A stretch of DNA of 64,000 nucleotides from Pseudomonas gregormendelii (GTDB lineage Bacteria; Pseudomonadota; Gammaproteobacteria; Pseudomonadales; Pseudomonadaceae), in the NCBI RefSeq assembly GCF_017114825.1, contig NZ_JADEVO010000005.1:124001-188000 (forward strand), given 5' to 3'. The position numbers and the translations under genes were made by a program. Shown one piece after another: positions 44,164 to 53,324 of this stretch. The notes under the pieces were generated by a model that made no database searches, was not told the origin of the DNA, and saw nothing but the letters and a program-made list of their open reading frames with translations. The first letter of the stretch is position 1; every line of letters begins with the position of its first letter.

Positions 44164-44183
44164 AACGAGAATTGTTCGCGATT
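44164..44183. promoter_or_regulatory. Fur-box-like site upstream of the FecI-type sigma gene
   Basis: AACGAGAATTGTTCGCGATT resembles the Pseudomonas Fur pattern (AATGAGAATNATTNGCATT). The arms CGAGAA and TTCGCG form an imperfect dyad. It is the expected control point of the operon. Confidence 0.55.
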
Positions 44184-44246
44184 GTGGCAGAGGCGGGGGA
44201 GGTAAGCAATTGGCGCTGGTCGGGTGGTTTAGTCAGGCGCCGTCTA

Positions 44247-44954
44247 TCAGAAGGAGGGAGACTGCTGCCGCCGCTTCCACTGACTCAGCCGCTGCTGCAG
44301 ATTCAACGGGCTGTGAATCTGCTGCTGCCGTGCCCGGCTGAACAGGATCAGTGCCAGTTCGGCGGTGGCCAGTGCGTCGGCACTGGCGTTATGGCGCTCG
44401 AACACTTCGAGTTTGAACCAGTCTATCCACTCGTCCAGTCCGGCCTCGCGGATAGGCGCCTGGGGGCACAACAGCGGGGCGATGTCTGCCACATCGAGAA
44501 AGGTATTCTGCAACTTGTACCCCAGATGATCCTTCAGTGCCCGGCCGAGCATGTGCTGATCGAAGGGGGCATGAAAAGCCAGCACCGGGCTGTCCCCCAG
44601 GAACTCCATGAACTCCAGCAACGCCTGCGCCGGATCGCTGCCCGCCGCAATGGCGCTTGGGCCAAGGCCATGGATCAGCACACTGGGGGCCAGTTTCATG
44701 TCGGCGCATTGCAGGGTTCGTTCGAACTGCTGACTGAAGTCGATGGCCCCGTCCTCGATCACTACCGCACCAATCGACAACACCCGATCCTTGTTCAGGT
44801 TAAGCCCCGTGGTTTCCAGGTCCAGCACCACCCAGCGTTGTTCGCGAAGGCTGCATTCGCTCAGCCCTATCGCCGGCGGCAAGCGACCCAGACGTTGCAA
44901 TATTTCGCCAGACAGCGCGGGGCCGGCGGGGCGCAACCAGGAAAACAGGCTCAC
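44247..44954 (-). CDS. DEDD-family 3'-5' exonuclease (DNA polymerase III epsilon-like)
   Basis: A 235-aa protein with exonuclease motif VVLDLETTGLNLNKD (D-x-E, about residues 49-63), the second acidic motif region FHAPFDQHML (about 127-136) and the late H-x-x-x-x-D region HNASADALAT (about 204-213). It resembles DnaQ/PolC-type proofreading nucleases but lacks the theta-binding and PHP parts. Its start overlaps the end of the CBS-domain gene by 4 bases, and the two genes recur together in Pseudomonas. Confidence 0.87.
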   Translation of the reverse strand: MSLFSWLRPAGPALSGEILQRLGRLPPAIGLSECSLREQRWVVLDLETTGLNLNKDRVLSIGAVVIEDGAIDFSQQFERTLQCADMKLAPSVLIHGLGPSAIAAGSDPAQALLEFMEFLGDSPVLAFHAPFDQHMLGRALKDHLGYKLQNTFLDVADIAPLLCPQAPIREAGLDEWIDWFKLEVFERHNASADALATAELALILFSRARQQQIHSPLNLQQRLSQWKRRQQSPSF

Positions 44955-46885
44955 AACTGATACCTCACTGTGAGGCTGCTTTGCAGACGCTGGGCCTGGC
45001 GCAGGGATTCACGCAGGATTCGCCGATCCAGCTGATTGAGGCTGTCGGGGTCGACCCGGTTGGAGTAGGGCAGGTTCTCCCGGGTCTGTAGCTGATGCTG
45101 CTGCATGCGGGTTTGCTGGATGAAATGATAGGCCTCTTCGTAGGCCGCGCCGTCCAGCCGGTCGATGACCTCTTTATCAACCAGTTGGCGAAAGCGTTCC
45201 AGGGTGTTGTTGGTCTCGATTCCGTTGGCCAGCGCCAGCAATCGGGCGCCGTCGACGAAGGGCGTAAGGCCCTGGACTTTCAAATCCATCGTGGCTTTCT
45301 CGCCATGTTTGCGTGCCAGCACGAATTCGCGGAAGCGTCCTACAGGTGGGCGGTTGCGCAGGGCATTGTCGGCCATCATGCGCTGGAACAAACGATTGTC
45401 GGCGACCTGGTCGAGAATGCCCCTGCGCAATTGTTCACAGCCTTGCTCATCGCCCCAGACCACGCGCAGGTCGAAATAGATACTCGAGCCCAGCAGGTTT
45501 TCCGGCGTGGCCTCGCGGATGAACGCCGAGAAACGTCGCGCCCATTCAGCCCGGGACAAACACAGCTCGGGGTTGCCGGCCATGATGTTGCCCTTGCACA
45601 GGGTAAAACCGCACAGCGCCAGGCTCTGGTTGATCTGTTGGGCGATGGGTAGCAATTTGCCGCGAATTTCTGCCGCATGGGCGGCGTCCCTCGCCTCGAA
45701 CAGAATGCCGTTGTCCTGGTCGGTGTGCAGCGTCTGCTCGCGACGGCCTTCGCTGCCGAAACATAGCCAGCTGAATGGCACGCCCGGGTCGCCTTTCTCG
45801 GCCAGTGTCAGTTCGATCACCCTGCACACCGTGTGATCGTTAAGCAGGGTGATGATATGGGTGATCTGGGTGGAAGACGCGCCGTGGGCCAGCATGCGCT
45901 CCACCAGTTGGCCGATCTCGCCGCGCAGCGCCACCAGGCTTTCCACGCGCTGGGCACTGCGGATAGTCCGCGCCAGGTGCACCAGATCGACCCGCTGCAG
46001 GGAAAACAGGTCACGTTCCGACACCACACCGCACAGGCGGTGGTCCTTGACCAGGCAGACGTGGGCAATGTGCCGCTCGGTCATGGCGATCGCTGCATCA
46101 AATGCACTGTGGTCCGGGGTTAAAAAGAATGGTGCGCGGGTCATGTGCCGTTCTATGGCTTCATTGAAGTCGTTGGTGCCGCCTGCCACCACGTGCCGCA
46201 AGTCGCGCAGGGTGAAAATCCCCAGCGGCGCCTTATCGCCATCGACCACCACAATGCTGCCGACCTGTTGTTCATGCATCAGGGTCACGGCTTCGCGCAG
46301 TGGCGTGACCGGGCTGCAGGTCACTGGATGACGCATGGCCAACTCGCCCAGGCGGGTATTGAGCGAGTATTGGGTGCCCAGGGTTTCCACGGCTTTTTGC
46401 TGGACTTGCTGGTTGACCTGATCCAGCAGGCTGCTGACGCCACGCAGGGCGAAATCGCGAAAGGTGTGGGAAAGCGCGAACAGTTTGATGAACGCCAGCT
46501 TGTTCAGTTGCAGGCAGAAGGTGTCTTCAGCCGCCAGGTGCTCGGTACGAGTGGCCCGCTCACCCAGCAACGCTGCGAGAGGAAAGCACTCGCCGGTGGT
46601 GATTTCGAAGGTGGTTTCGGTGCCGCCTTTGGCGGTGTGCGGGCGCTCACCCACGACGCGGCCTTGTTTGACGATGTAGAAGTGTTCAACAGGGCCATCG
46701 TCAGGCTTGATGATGCTCTCGCCGGGTCCGTAAAAGCGCAGCTGACATTGCTCGACCAGGTACGCCAGGTGAGCGTGTTCCATGTGATTGAACGGCGGGA
46801 AGCGCTGAAGGAACTGCAAAGTGCCCTGGATGTTTTGCAACACCGCAGTCTTCCCTGCCTGGGTGAAGGCGTCCACTTTACTCAT
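44951..46885 (-). CDS. cNMP-binding/CBS/DUF294 nucleotidyltransferase-like signalling protein
   Basis: About 644 aa. The domains in order are a cyclic-nucleotide-binding-like domain (about 20-145), two CBS domains (about 185-305), a DUF294 nucleotidyltransferase-like domain with CFGSEGRREQTLHTDQDNG (about 379-397), and a C-terminal helical domain. Proteins of this build are thought to sense nucleotides and modify or regulate a partner; here the coupled exonuclease is the obvious candidate. ATG 46885 (MSKVDAFTQ) is used; ATG 46891 two codons upstream is an alternative. Confidence 0.87.
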   Translation of the reverse strand: MSKVDAFTQAGKTAVLQNIQGTLQFLQRFPPFNHMEHAHLAYLVEQCQLRFYGPGESIIKPDDGPVEHFYIVKQGRVVGERPHTAKGGTETTFEITTGECFPLAALLGERATRTEHLAAEDTFCLQLNKLAFIKLFALSHTFRDFALRGVSSLLDQVNQQVQQKAVETLGTQYSLNTRLGELAMRHPVTCSPVTPLREAVTLMHEQQVGSIVVVDGDKAPLGIFTLRDLRHVVAGGTNDFNEAIERHMTRAPFFLTPDHSAFDAAIAMTERHIAHVCLVKDHRLCGVVSERDLFSLQRVDLVHLARTIRSAQRVESLVALRGEIGQLVERMLAHGASSTQITHIITLLNDHTVCRVIELTLAEKGDPGVPFSWLCFGSEGRREQTLHTDQDNGILFEARDAAHAAEIRGKLLPIAQQINQSLALCGFTLCKGNIMAGNPELCLSRAEWARRFSAFIREATPENLLGSSIYFDLRVVWGDEQGCEQLRRGILDQVADNRLFQRMMADNALRNRPPVGRFREFVLARKHGEKATMDLKVQGLTPFVDGARLLALANGIETNNTLERFRQLVDKEVIDRLDGAAYEEAYHFIQQTRMQQHQLQTRENLPYSNRVDPDSLNQLDRRILRESLRQAQRLQSSLTVRYQL

Positions 46886-47140
46886 AACCATTACCGCAGT
46901 CGTTTGGAATTATTGTTGTCGGATGACTTCAACATGGTCGGCCCATGGGCGCAGGGTGCCCATTGGACGTAAGTCTAGGTAGGCAACGACCGGATTAACT
47001 ATCGGAAGAGTCCGACGTAACGTTGGGAAAAATCTCACTCCCCACCTATTGGAAATAAATCCGACGAAGTGCACATTGAACCGCTGGCTGGCGATGTCTC
47101 ACGAGTGGGCCAGGAACGATTTGTAACCTTTGAGAAAGCC

Positions 47141-47587
47141 ATGTCCGACCAAGATATCCTGAGTGACGCCGAGCGCGAGGCGCTAAGTGCGGTCATGCTC
47201 GAACCCGATCTACCGCCCCAGCGTGTGTTGATCGTCGATGATGACAAAGATGCACGTGAATTATTGTCGGAGATCCTGGCGCTGGATGGTATTCGCTGCC
47301 TGACCGCAGCCAGCGGTGAAACCGCACTGAAGATGCTGGACGAGAAACCCTCGATTGGCCTGGTGATCACCGATTTGCGGATGGGGCATGTCGATGGCCT
47401 GGACCTGATCCGCCAGGTTCGTGAATCGGTGCGGGCGGCGATGCCGATCATCATTGTGTCCGGCGATGCCGATGTGAAAGACGCCATCGCAGCGATGCAC
47501 CTGAGCGTGGTGGACTTTCTGCTCAAGCCCATTGATACCGTGAAGCTGCTGGGTTTGGTGAAGCACGAGTTGGGATTGGAGCCATAG
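47141..47587 (+). CDS. Stand-alone response-regulator receiver protein
   Basis: A 148-aa protein with a 25-residue N-terminal lead and one receiver domain. The acidic pair is in LIVDDDKDA, the phosphorylation site is D78 in VITDLRMGHVDG, and the switch Ser and Lys are in IIIVSGDAD and DFLLKPID. There is no output domain and no kinase nearby, so it may work by protein contact, like CheY or SpoIIAA-type adaptors. ATG 47141 is preferred over 47069 because the receiver-type N-terminus starts there. It is convergent with glcB and shares a terminator. Confidence 0.82.
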   Translation: MSDQDILSDAEREALSAVMLEPDLPPQRVLIVDDDKDARELLSEILALDGIRCLTAASGETALKMLDEKPSIGLVITDLRMGHVDGLDLIRQVRESVRAAMPIIIVSGDADVKDAIAAMHLSVVDFLLKPIDTVKLLGLVKHELGLEP

Positions 47588-47620
47588 TCAACTCCCACAA
47601 ACTATCTCATTCATATGCAA

Positions 47621-47654
47621 AAAGGCCCTGATCCGAAGATCAGGGCCTTTTTTT
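47621..47654. terminator. Bidirectional Rho-independent terminator
   Basis: AAAGGCCCTGATC (47621-47633) pairs perfectly with GATCAGGGCCTTT (47638-47650) around a CGAA loop. T-run to 47654 on the plus side and A-run on the other. It serves both the receiver gene and glcB. Confidence 0.95.
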
Positions 47655-47673
47655 GTTCGCCGCTAGCGTTTAC

Positions 47674-49851
47674 TCAGAGGCCATTGGCAGCCTTGAACTC
47701 ACGGCGACGACGGTGCAGGACCGGCTCGGTGTAGCCGTTCGGCTGCTTCGTACCTTCCACCACCAGTTCGACCGCCGCCTGGAAGGCAATGTTGCTGCCG
47801 AAGTCCGGAGCCAGTGGGCGGTACAGCGGGTCGTTGGCGTTCTGACGGTCAACCACCGGCGCCATGCGCTTGAGGCTTTCCATCACTTGTTCTTCGGTGA
47901 CGATGCCGTGACGCAGCCAGTTGGCGATGTGCTGGCTGGAGATACGCAGGGTCGCACGGTCTTCCATCAGGCCGACGTCATTGATGTCCGGCACCTTGGA
48001 GCAACCTACGCCCTGATCAATCCAGCGCACCACGTAGCCGAGAATGCCCTGGGCGTTGTTGTCCAGTTCGTTCCTGATCTGCTCCGCAGTCCAGCTCGGG
48101 TTCACGGCAAGCGGAATGGTCAGGATGTCGTCCACCGAAGCGCGGGCACGCTTGGCCAGTTCGGCCTGACGAGCGAACACGTCGACCTTGTGGTAGTGCA
48201 ATGCGTGCAACGCCGCTGCGGTTGGTGACGGTACCCAGGCGGTGTTTGCACCGGCCAGAGGGTGAGCGACTTTCTGTTCAAGCATCGCCGCCATCAGGTC
48301 GGGCATTGCCCACATGCCTTTACCGATTTGCGCACGACCTTGCAGGCCGGTGCTCAAGCCAATATCGACGTTCCAGTTCTCGTAGGCGCCGATCCATTTT
48401 TCAGCCTTCATGTCGGCCTTGCGCACCATCGGGCCGGCTTCCATGGAGGTGTGGATTTCGTCGCCAGTGCGGTCGAGGAAGCCGGTGTTGATGAACACCA
48501 CGCGCTCGGCGGCTGCCTGGATGCATGCCTTGAGGTTGACCGTGGTGCGGCGCTCCTCGTCCATGATCCCGACCTTGAGGGTGTTGCGCGGCAGGTCCAG
48601 CACGTCTTCGATGCGACCGAACAGCTCGTTGGTGAACGCGGCTTCTTCCGGGCCGTGCATCTTCGGCTTCACGATATAGACCGAGCCCGTGCGGCTGTTC
48701 TTGCGCGAATTGTTGCCGTTGAGGCTGTGAATCGCGGCCAGGCACGTTACCAGGCCGTCGAGAATGCCTTCCGGCACTTCGTTGCCGTCCTTGTCGAGGA
48801 TGGCGTCGATGGTCATCAGGTGACCCACGTTACGCACGAACAACAGGGAGCGGCCATGCAGGCTCAGTTCCTTGCCGTCGACGCCGGTGTAGGTGCGGTC
48901 GGCGTTCATGGTGCGGGTGAAAGTCTTGCCGCCTTTGGCAACTTCTTCCGCCAGGTCGCCCTTCATCAGGCCGAGCCAGTTGCGGTAGATCACCACCTTG
49001 TCGTCAGCATCGACAGCCGCTACGGAGTCTTCGCAGTCCATGATGGTCGTCAACGCGGCTTCCATCAGGATGTCTTTGACGCCGGCCGCGTCCGTCTGGC
49101 CGACGGGGGTGCGGGCATCGACCTTGATTTCGAAATGCAGGCCGTTGTTCTTCAGCAGGATCGCGGTGGGTGCCCCGGCATCGCCATGGAAGCCGATCAG
49201 CTGAGCGTCGTCGCGCAGTCCGGAATTACTGCCGCCTTTGAGGGCGACCACCAGTTTGCCGTCAACAATCTTGTAGCTGGTGGAGTCTACGTGCGAGCCG
49301 GCAGCCAGGGGGGCCGCTTCGTCGAGGAAGGCGCGGGCGAAGGCAATGACCTTGTCGCCGCGGACCTTGTTGTAGCCTTGGCCTTTTTCCGCACCGTCGG
49401 CTTCGCTGATGGCATCAGTGCCGTAAAGCGCGTCGTACAGCGAACCCCAGCGGGCATTGGAGGCGTTGAGCGCGAAGCGCGCGTTCATCACCGGCACCAC
49501 GAGTTGCGGGCCGGCCATGCGGGCGATTTCGTCATCGACGTTTTGCGTCGTTGCCTGGAAATCGGCCGCTTCTGGCAGCAGATAACCGATGTCTTGCAAG
49601 AAGGCTTTGTAGGCCACGGCGTCATGTGCATGGCCGGCACGCGCTTGGTGCCAGCCATCGATACGAGCCTGGAAATCATCGCGTTTGGCGAGTAGGGCTT
49701 TGTTCTTCGGCGCCAGGTCATGAATGACCTTGTCGGCACCGGCCCAGAACTTATCGGCGGTGAGGCCGGTACCGGGAATGGCTTCGTTGTTCACGAAGTC
49801 GAACAGGACTTTGGCGACCTGCAGGCCACCGACTTGAACGTGTTCAGTCAT
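47674..49851 (-). CDS. glcB: Malate synthase G
   Basis: A 725-aa malate synthase condensing glyoxylate and acetyl-CoA to malate in the glyoxylate cycle. Family blocks [18 protein letters not shown] (about 268-285) and [21 protein letters not shown] (about 390-410) are intact. Length is normal for isoform G, the only malate synthase of pseudomonads. ATG 49851 (MTEHVQVGG) has GAGG upstream; the alternative 49863 is less likely. About 200 bp upstream lies a dyad matching the RccR operator, which explains regulation on non-glycolytic carbon sources. Confidence 0.96.
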   Translation of the reverse strand: MTEHVQVGGLQVAKVLFDFVNNEAIPGTGLTADKFWAGADKVIHDLAPKNKALLAKRDDFQARIDGWHQARAGHAHDAVAYKAFLQDIGYLLPEAADFQATTQNVDDEIARMAGPQLVVPVMNARFALNASNARWGSLYDALYGTDAISEADGAEKGQGYNKVRGDKVIAFARAFLDEAAPLAAGSHVDSTSYKIVDGKLVVALKGGSNSGLRDDAQLIGFHGDAGAPTAILLKNNGLHFEIKVDARTPVGQTDAAGVKDILMEAALTTIMDCEDSVAAVDADDKVVIYRNWLGLMKGDLAEEVAKGGKTFTRTMNADRTYTGVDGKELSLHGRSLLFVRNVGHLMTIDAILDKDGNEVPEGILDGLVTCLAAIHSLNGNNSRKNSRTGSVYIVKPKMHGPEEAAFTNELFGRIEDVLDLPRNTLKVGIMDEERRTTVNLKACIQAAAERVVFINTGFLDRTGDEIHTSMEAGPMVRKADMKAEKWIGAYENWNVDIGLSTGLQGRAQIGKGMWAMPDLMAAMLEQKVAHPLAGANTAWVPSPTAAALHALHYHKVDVFARQAELAKRARASVDDILTIPLAVNPSWTAEQIRNELDNNAQGILGYVVRWIDQGVGCSKVPDINDVGLMEDRATLRISSQHIANWLRHGIVTEEQVMESLKRMAPVVDRQNANDPLYRPLAPDFGSNIAFQAAVELVVEGTKQPNGYTEPVLHRRRREFKAANGL

Positions 49852-50053
49852 TGCTTGCCTCACTCTGCTCAGCTATTTCGCTTTTCAGCTCTTCAATTAT
49901 GACAATGAAGCCTCTGGCCATTTAAACCACAAACCCTGGCGCCAGTACATGCCCTTGCGGGCGGCTGGGGTTGGTCCAATCAACGGCTTGAAGCCTTGCT
50001 GATGGGGCTTTCAGGGGTTGCGACTGCGCCTTGGCAGACATCGATCCAACGTT

Positions 50054-50081
50054 ATGTAGTGCGCGCTGCGGCATACTACAT
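50054..50081. promoter_or_regulatory. Candidate RccR operator upstream of glcB
   Basis: ATGTAGT (50054-50060) and ACTACAT (50075-50081) form a perfect dyad with a 14-bp spacer. It matches, from memory, the TGTAGT-N-ACTACA pattern of RccR, a regulator of glcB, aceA and gluconeogenic genes in pseudomonads. It lies about 200 bp upstream of glcB. Confidence 0.65.
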
Positions 50082-50249
50082 GATGAATTGCGGTTGTGAA
50101 AATTAGACTAATTGCGTCGTTCTGCGACCCCATGACGCATTGCGGTCGCGACGGGGAACGGGATGTTCTCAAAAAAGTGATGGATTGTTCCAGCTAAATA
50201 TAAAAAGTTGTACACGATTTGTGGTTTGCAGGTTTTTCGAGGGTCACCC

Positions 50250-50312
50250 AATCGCCAGCAGGCTCGCTCTCACAGGACGCAATCCGTGTGGGAGTGAGCC
50301 TGCTCGCGATGA
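50250..50312. repeat. REP pair (BIME) upstream of the ACT-domain gene
   Basis: ATCGCCAGCAGGCTCGCTCT (from 50251) faces GTGTGGGAGTGAGCCTGCTC (from 50286). Confidence 0.85.
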
Positions 50313-50382
50313 CGGCAGACGATTCAACACAGAATCTCCCCTTGCCTATACTTCCTTTTCTATAACAAAAGAGGGCTGCGCC

Positions 50383-50901
50383 ATGGACCACCTCGTACTC
50401 ACAGTTTTCGCTCCGGACAAGCCTGGGCAGGTCGAGCGCATCGCCCAGTGCATTGCCGAGCACGGCGGTAACTGGCTGGAAAGCCGAATGTCGCGGATGG
50501 CCGGGCAGTTCGCCGGGATCCTGCGGGTGGGGGTGCCGGCCGAAGCCTATGACGAATTGGTCGATGCGCTGCAAGCCTTGTCCGCCCACGGGATCCGTGT
50601 GCTGATCGCCGAAAGTGGCATTGAACAGTCCTGCACCTGGAAGCCGATCGCCATGGAGTTGGTGGGCAATGATCGTCCGGGGATCGTGCGCGACATCACT
50701 CGCCTGCTCAGCGAGCAGGGCGTGAATCTCGAGCGGCTGGTTACCGAGGTACGTCCTGCACCCATGAGCAGCGAACCGCTGTTCCACGCCGAAGCGATTC
50801 TGGCGGTGCCGCTGACGCTTTCGCTTGATGTATTGCAGTCGCGCCTGGAAACGTTGGCCGATGATCTGATGGTGGAACTGGTGCTGCGCAGTGAGGCTTG
50901 A
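50383..50901 (+). CDS. GcvR-like double ACT-domain protein
   Basis: A 172-aa protein of two ACT domains (about 5-75 and 92-165; the second starts MELVGNDRPGIVRDIT). It resembles the glycine cleavage repressor GcvR, which binds glycine and interferes with a LysR activator. There is no DNA-binding domain. ATG 50383 follows AAAGAGGG; the longer frame to 50140 crosses a REP element. It stands between glcB and rarD as in P. aeruginosa. The role in glycine control is inference, though plausible given the glycine genes in the window. Confidence 0.75.
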   Translation: MDHLVLTVFAPDKPGQVERIAQCIAEHGGNWLESRMSRMAGQFAGILRVGVPAEAYDELVDALQALSAHGIRVLIAESGIEQSCTWKPIAMELVGNDRPGIVRDITRLLSEQGVNLERLVTEVRPAPMSSEPLFHAEAILAVPLTLSLDVLQSRLETLADDLMVELVLRSEA

Positions 50902-50924
50902 GAAGGTTATCCAAGTTAAACGTG

Positions 50925-51110
50925 CACCTGCCTGTGGATAACCTGTAGAGACAGCCCGCCAGCCCAGGCGGGCCGGGCCTCTTCAAGAGTTGATCAAAAA
51001 ACCAGCAGTTTCAATCACTTGCGCACAATCGCAGGGGATCACGCTGTGGATAACCTTGGGGCAGTTGGTTGCAGGCCACGAGCGTCGTGGCCTGCAGAGG
51101 TTTGAGTGTT
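50925..51110. repeat. Second intergenic locus of the DnaA-box repeat
   Basis: TGTGGATAA occurs exactly at 50933-50941 and 51045-51053. CTTCAAGAGTTGATCAAAAA (50981-51000) matches the block at 17985. CACAATCGC (51024-51032) and a GCAGGCCACGAGCGTCGTGG hairpin also echo the first locus. It lies between convergent genes. Confidence 0.65.
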
Positions 51111-51116
51111 TTTTGA

Positions 51117-52004
51117 TCAGCTGCGCCGGCGCAAATTTATCACGGCATCGACGCTGTAAACCGCCAGGCCTGCCCAGATAAAGATGAAGGCCACCAGGGT
51201 GCTGGAAGACAGGTGCTCATCAAACAACAGTACCGCCTGCAGTAGCACCAGCGTTGGCGCCAGGTACTGGAGAAATCCCAGGGTTGTGTAGGGCAAGTGG
51301 CGTGCGGCGGCGTTGAAGCATACCAGCGGTATCAGCGTCACCGGCCCGGCAGCCACCAGCCACCAGGCTTCGGACGTGGTCCAGAACTGTGCTTGCGCAC
51401 TGCTCGCCGCGGGGTTGAACAGCAGCCATGCAACGGCGATTGGCACCAGCATCCAGGTTTCCACCACCAGGCCGGGCAGGGCCTTGACCGGCGCCTGCTT
51501 GCGAATCAAGCCGTAGAAACCGAAGGTCAATGCCAGTACCAGCGACACCCAGGGCAGGCTGCCGACTTGCCATACCTGTTGTGCCACGCCAGCCGCCGCG
51601 AGGCCCACCGCCAGCCACTGCATGCGTCGCAGGCGCTCGCCGAGGATCAGCATGCCCAACAGCACGTTTACCAGCGGGTTGATGTAGTAACCCAGGCTGG
51701 CTTCGAGCATGCGCCCATTGTTTACCGACCACACGTAGGTCAGCCAGTTGGCCGCAATGAGCGTACCGCTCAAGGCCAGTATCGCCAGCCGTTTAGGGTT
51801 GTCACGCAATTCGCGCCACCAGCCTGGGTGCTTCCAGACCATCAGCAGCAAGGCGCCGAATAGCGCCGACCAGAGCACGCGGTGGATGATGATCTCCACG
51901 GCGGGGACGCTGGCGATGGCTTTGAAATAGAGCGGGAAAAGTCCCCAGATGATGTAGGCACTCAGGCCCAGGATGTACCCGCGACGCGGGTTGGCGGCTT
52001 GCAT
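51117..52004 (-). CDS. rarD: RarD-type EamA/DMT transporter
   Basis: A 295-aa inner-membrane protein with ten hydrophobic segments of the EamA (drug/metabolite transporter) family. The start RGYILGLSAYIIWGLFPLYFK is characteristic of RarD. It is predicted as a chloramphenicol-sensitive-protein homologue; its natural substrate is unknown. It is convergent with the ACT-domain gene across the DnaA-box repeat locus and upstream of nothing co-directional before srkA. Confidence 0.87.
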   Translation of the reverse strand: MQAANPRRGYILGLSAYIIWGLFPLYFKAIASVPAVEIIIHRVLWSALFGALLLMVWKHPGWWRELRDNPKRLAILALSGTLIAANWLTYVWSVNNGRMLEASLGYYINPLVNVLLGMLILGERLRRMQWLAVGLAAAGVAQQVWQVGSLPWVSLVLALTFGFYGLIRKQAPVKALPGLVVETWMLVPIAVAWLLFNPAASSAQAQFWTTSEAWWLVAAGPVTLIPLVCFNAAARHLPYTTLGFLQYLAPTLVLLQAVLLFDEHLSSSTLVAFIFIWAGLAVYSVDAVINLRRRS

Positions 52005-52079
52005 GCAGAATCCTTGCTTAGGCAGCTAACAAAGAGGGGATTGTAGGGCGGTTGTATAGATGTGTCCTGTCGGAAAACA

Positions 52080-52133
52080 AAAAGATCGCAGCCTTCGGCA
52101 GCTCCTACAGCTGCCAGAGGCTGCGATCTTTTA
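52080..52133. repeat. Compact REP pair (BIME) downstream of srkA
   Basis: AAAGATCGCAGCCTTCGGCA (from 52081) runs straight into AGCTGCCAGAGGCTGCGATC (from 52109). The pair abuts the srkA stop. Confidence 0.8.
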
Positions 52134-52136
52134 ATC

Positions 52137-53111
52137 TCAAAAAAGCTTCAGCGGTTCTTCGTTGAGCGCCGACAGTTGTTCACGCAGTGCCAACACCTGA
52201 TCGCCCCAATACCGCTCAGTGCCGAACCACGGGAAGCTGTGGGGGAACGCCGGGTCATCCCAGCGCCTGGCCAGCCAGGCGCTGTAGTGCATCAGGCGTA
52301 GCGCGCGCAACGGTTCGATCAGCGCCAGTTCCCGTGGATCGAAGTCGTGGAACTCGTTATAGCCGTCCATCAGTTCTGACAACTGGCCGAGGCATTCCTG
52401 GCGATCGCCGGCAAGCATCATCCAGATGTCCTGCACTGCAGGGCCCATGCGGCAATCATCGAGGTCGACGATGTGAAACATCTCGTCTCGACACATCATG
52501 TTGCCGGGGTGGCAATCGCCGTGCATGCGGATGTTCTGGTGTGGAGTGGCCTTATAGACCTCTTCAACGCGCTTGAGCAGGTCCCTGGCCACTGACTCAT
52601 AGGCGGGCAGCAGGCTCTTGGGAATGAAATTACCTTCAAGCAACGTCGCCAGCGAGGCATGGCCGAAGTTCTGCACGCCCAATGCTTCGCGATGTTCGAA
52701 CGGTTTGGTCGCGCCCACGGCGTGCAGACGCCCGAGCAATTGACCCAGGCGGTACAGCTGGTCGAGGTTGCCTGGCTCCGGCGCGCGGCCCCCACGGCGC
52801 GGGAACAGGGTGAAACGAAAACCGTTGTGCTCGTGCAGGCTGGCACCGTTATGAATCATTGGCGCCACCACGGGCACATCGCATTCGGCGAGCTCGAAGG
52901 TGAACTGGTGCTCTTCAAGAATCGCTTCGTTGGTCCAGCGCTGTGGGCGGTAGAACTTGGCGATCAGCGGTTCACCGTCTTCGATGCCGACTTGATAGAC
53001 ACGGTTTTCGTAGCTGTTGAGGGCCAGGATGCGGGCGTCGCTGAGAAAACCGATGCTTTCGACGGCATCGAGCACAAGATCTGGGGTGAGGGTTGCAAAC
53101 GGGTGGGCCAT
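52137..53111 (-). CDS. srkA: Stress response kinase A (YihE/SrkA family)
   Basis: A 324-aa eukaryotic-like (APH/RdoA-type) Ser/Thr kinase. The catalytic loop RMHGDCHPGNMMC lies at about residues 194-206 and the metal-binding Asp is in HIVDLDD just after. The N-terminal lobe has NSYENRVYQVGIEDG and AKFYRPQRW. It counters stress-induced death in E. coli. ATG 53111 (MAHPFATLTP) is chosen; the open frame to 53285 is not family-like. Its location next to rarD matches other Pseudomonas. Confidence 0.92.
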   Translation of the reverse strand: MAHPFATLTPDLVLDAVESIGFLSDARILALNSYENRVYQVGIEDGEPLIAKFYRPQRWTNEAILEEHQFTFELAECDVPVVAPMIHNGASLHEHNGFRFTLFPRRGGRAPEPGNLDQLYRLGQLLGRLHAVGATKPFEHREALGVQNFGHASLATLLEGNFIPKSLLPAYESVARDLLKRVEEVYKATPHQNIRMHGDCHPGNMMCRDEMFHIVDLDDCRMGPAVQDIWMMLAGDRQECLGQLSELMDGYNEFHDFDPRELALIEPLRALRLMHYSAWLARRWDDPAFPHSFPWFGTERYWGDQVLALREQLSALNEEPLKLF

Positions 53112-53217
53112 GCTGACTCCTGCGCGCAGCAGGCTGCCGCGTCCGGCCAAGCATGGTAGCGCAGACGGGGCTTGTTTAGGGGGTGGGGTTGAGATGTGTG
53201 TCGTCCGGGCGGACGCC

Positions 53218-53318
53218 TTCGCGGGCAAGTCGAATCGTCGCACCGCCGCTCCCACAGGGTTGGCGCCGACTCTAAAGTGGCGCATGGAGCTGTGTGAGCA
53301 AGGCTTGCCCGCGATGAA
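53218..53318. repeat. REP pair (BIME) between phoX and srkA
   Basis: A worn copy (TTCGCGGGCAAGTCGAATCG, from 53218) faces GAGCAAGGCTTGCCCGCGAT (from 53296). Confidence 0.75.
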
Positions 53319-53324
53319 GTTTTA

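Larger units (their letters stand above)
49852..50382. other. Divergent intergenic region glcB / ACT-domain gene
   Basis: This 531-bp gap has no credible gene. It contains a candidate RccR operator (50054-50081), an AT-rich stretch (50180-50215) and a GTGGGAGC-type REP pair (50250-50312). An open frame running in from 50140 is only the upstream extension of the ACT gene. Confidence 0.7.

Noticed and set aside
48262..49695. Plus-strand open frame (477 codons) opposite glcB
   Set aside because: It is a shadow of malate synthase, with no ribosome site and no motif.
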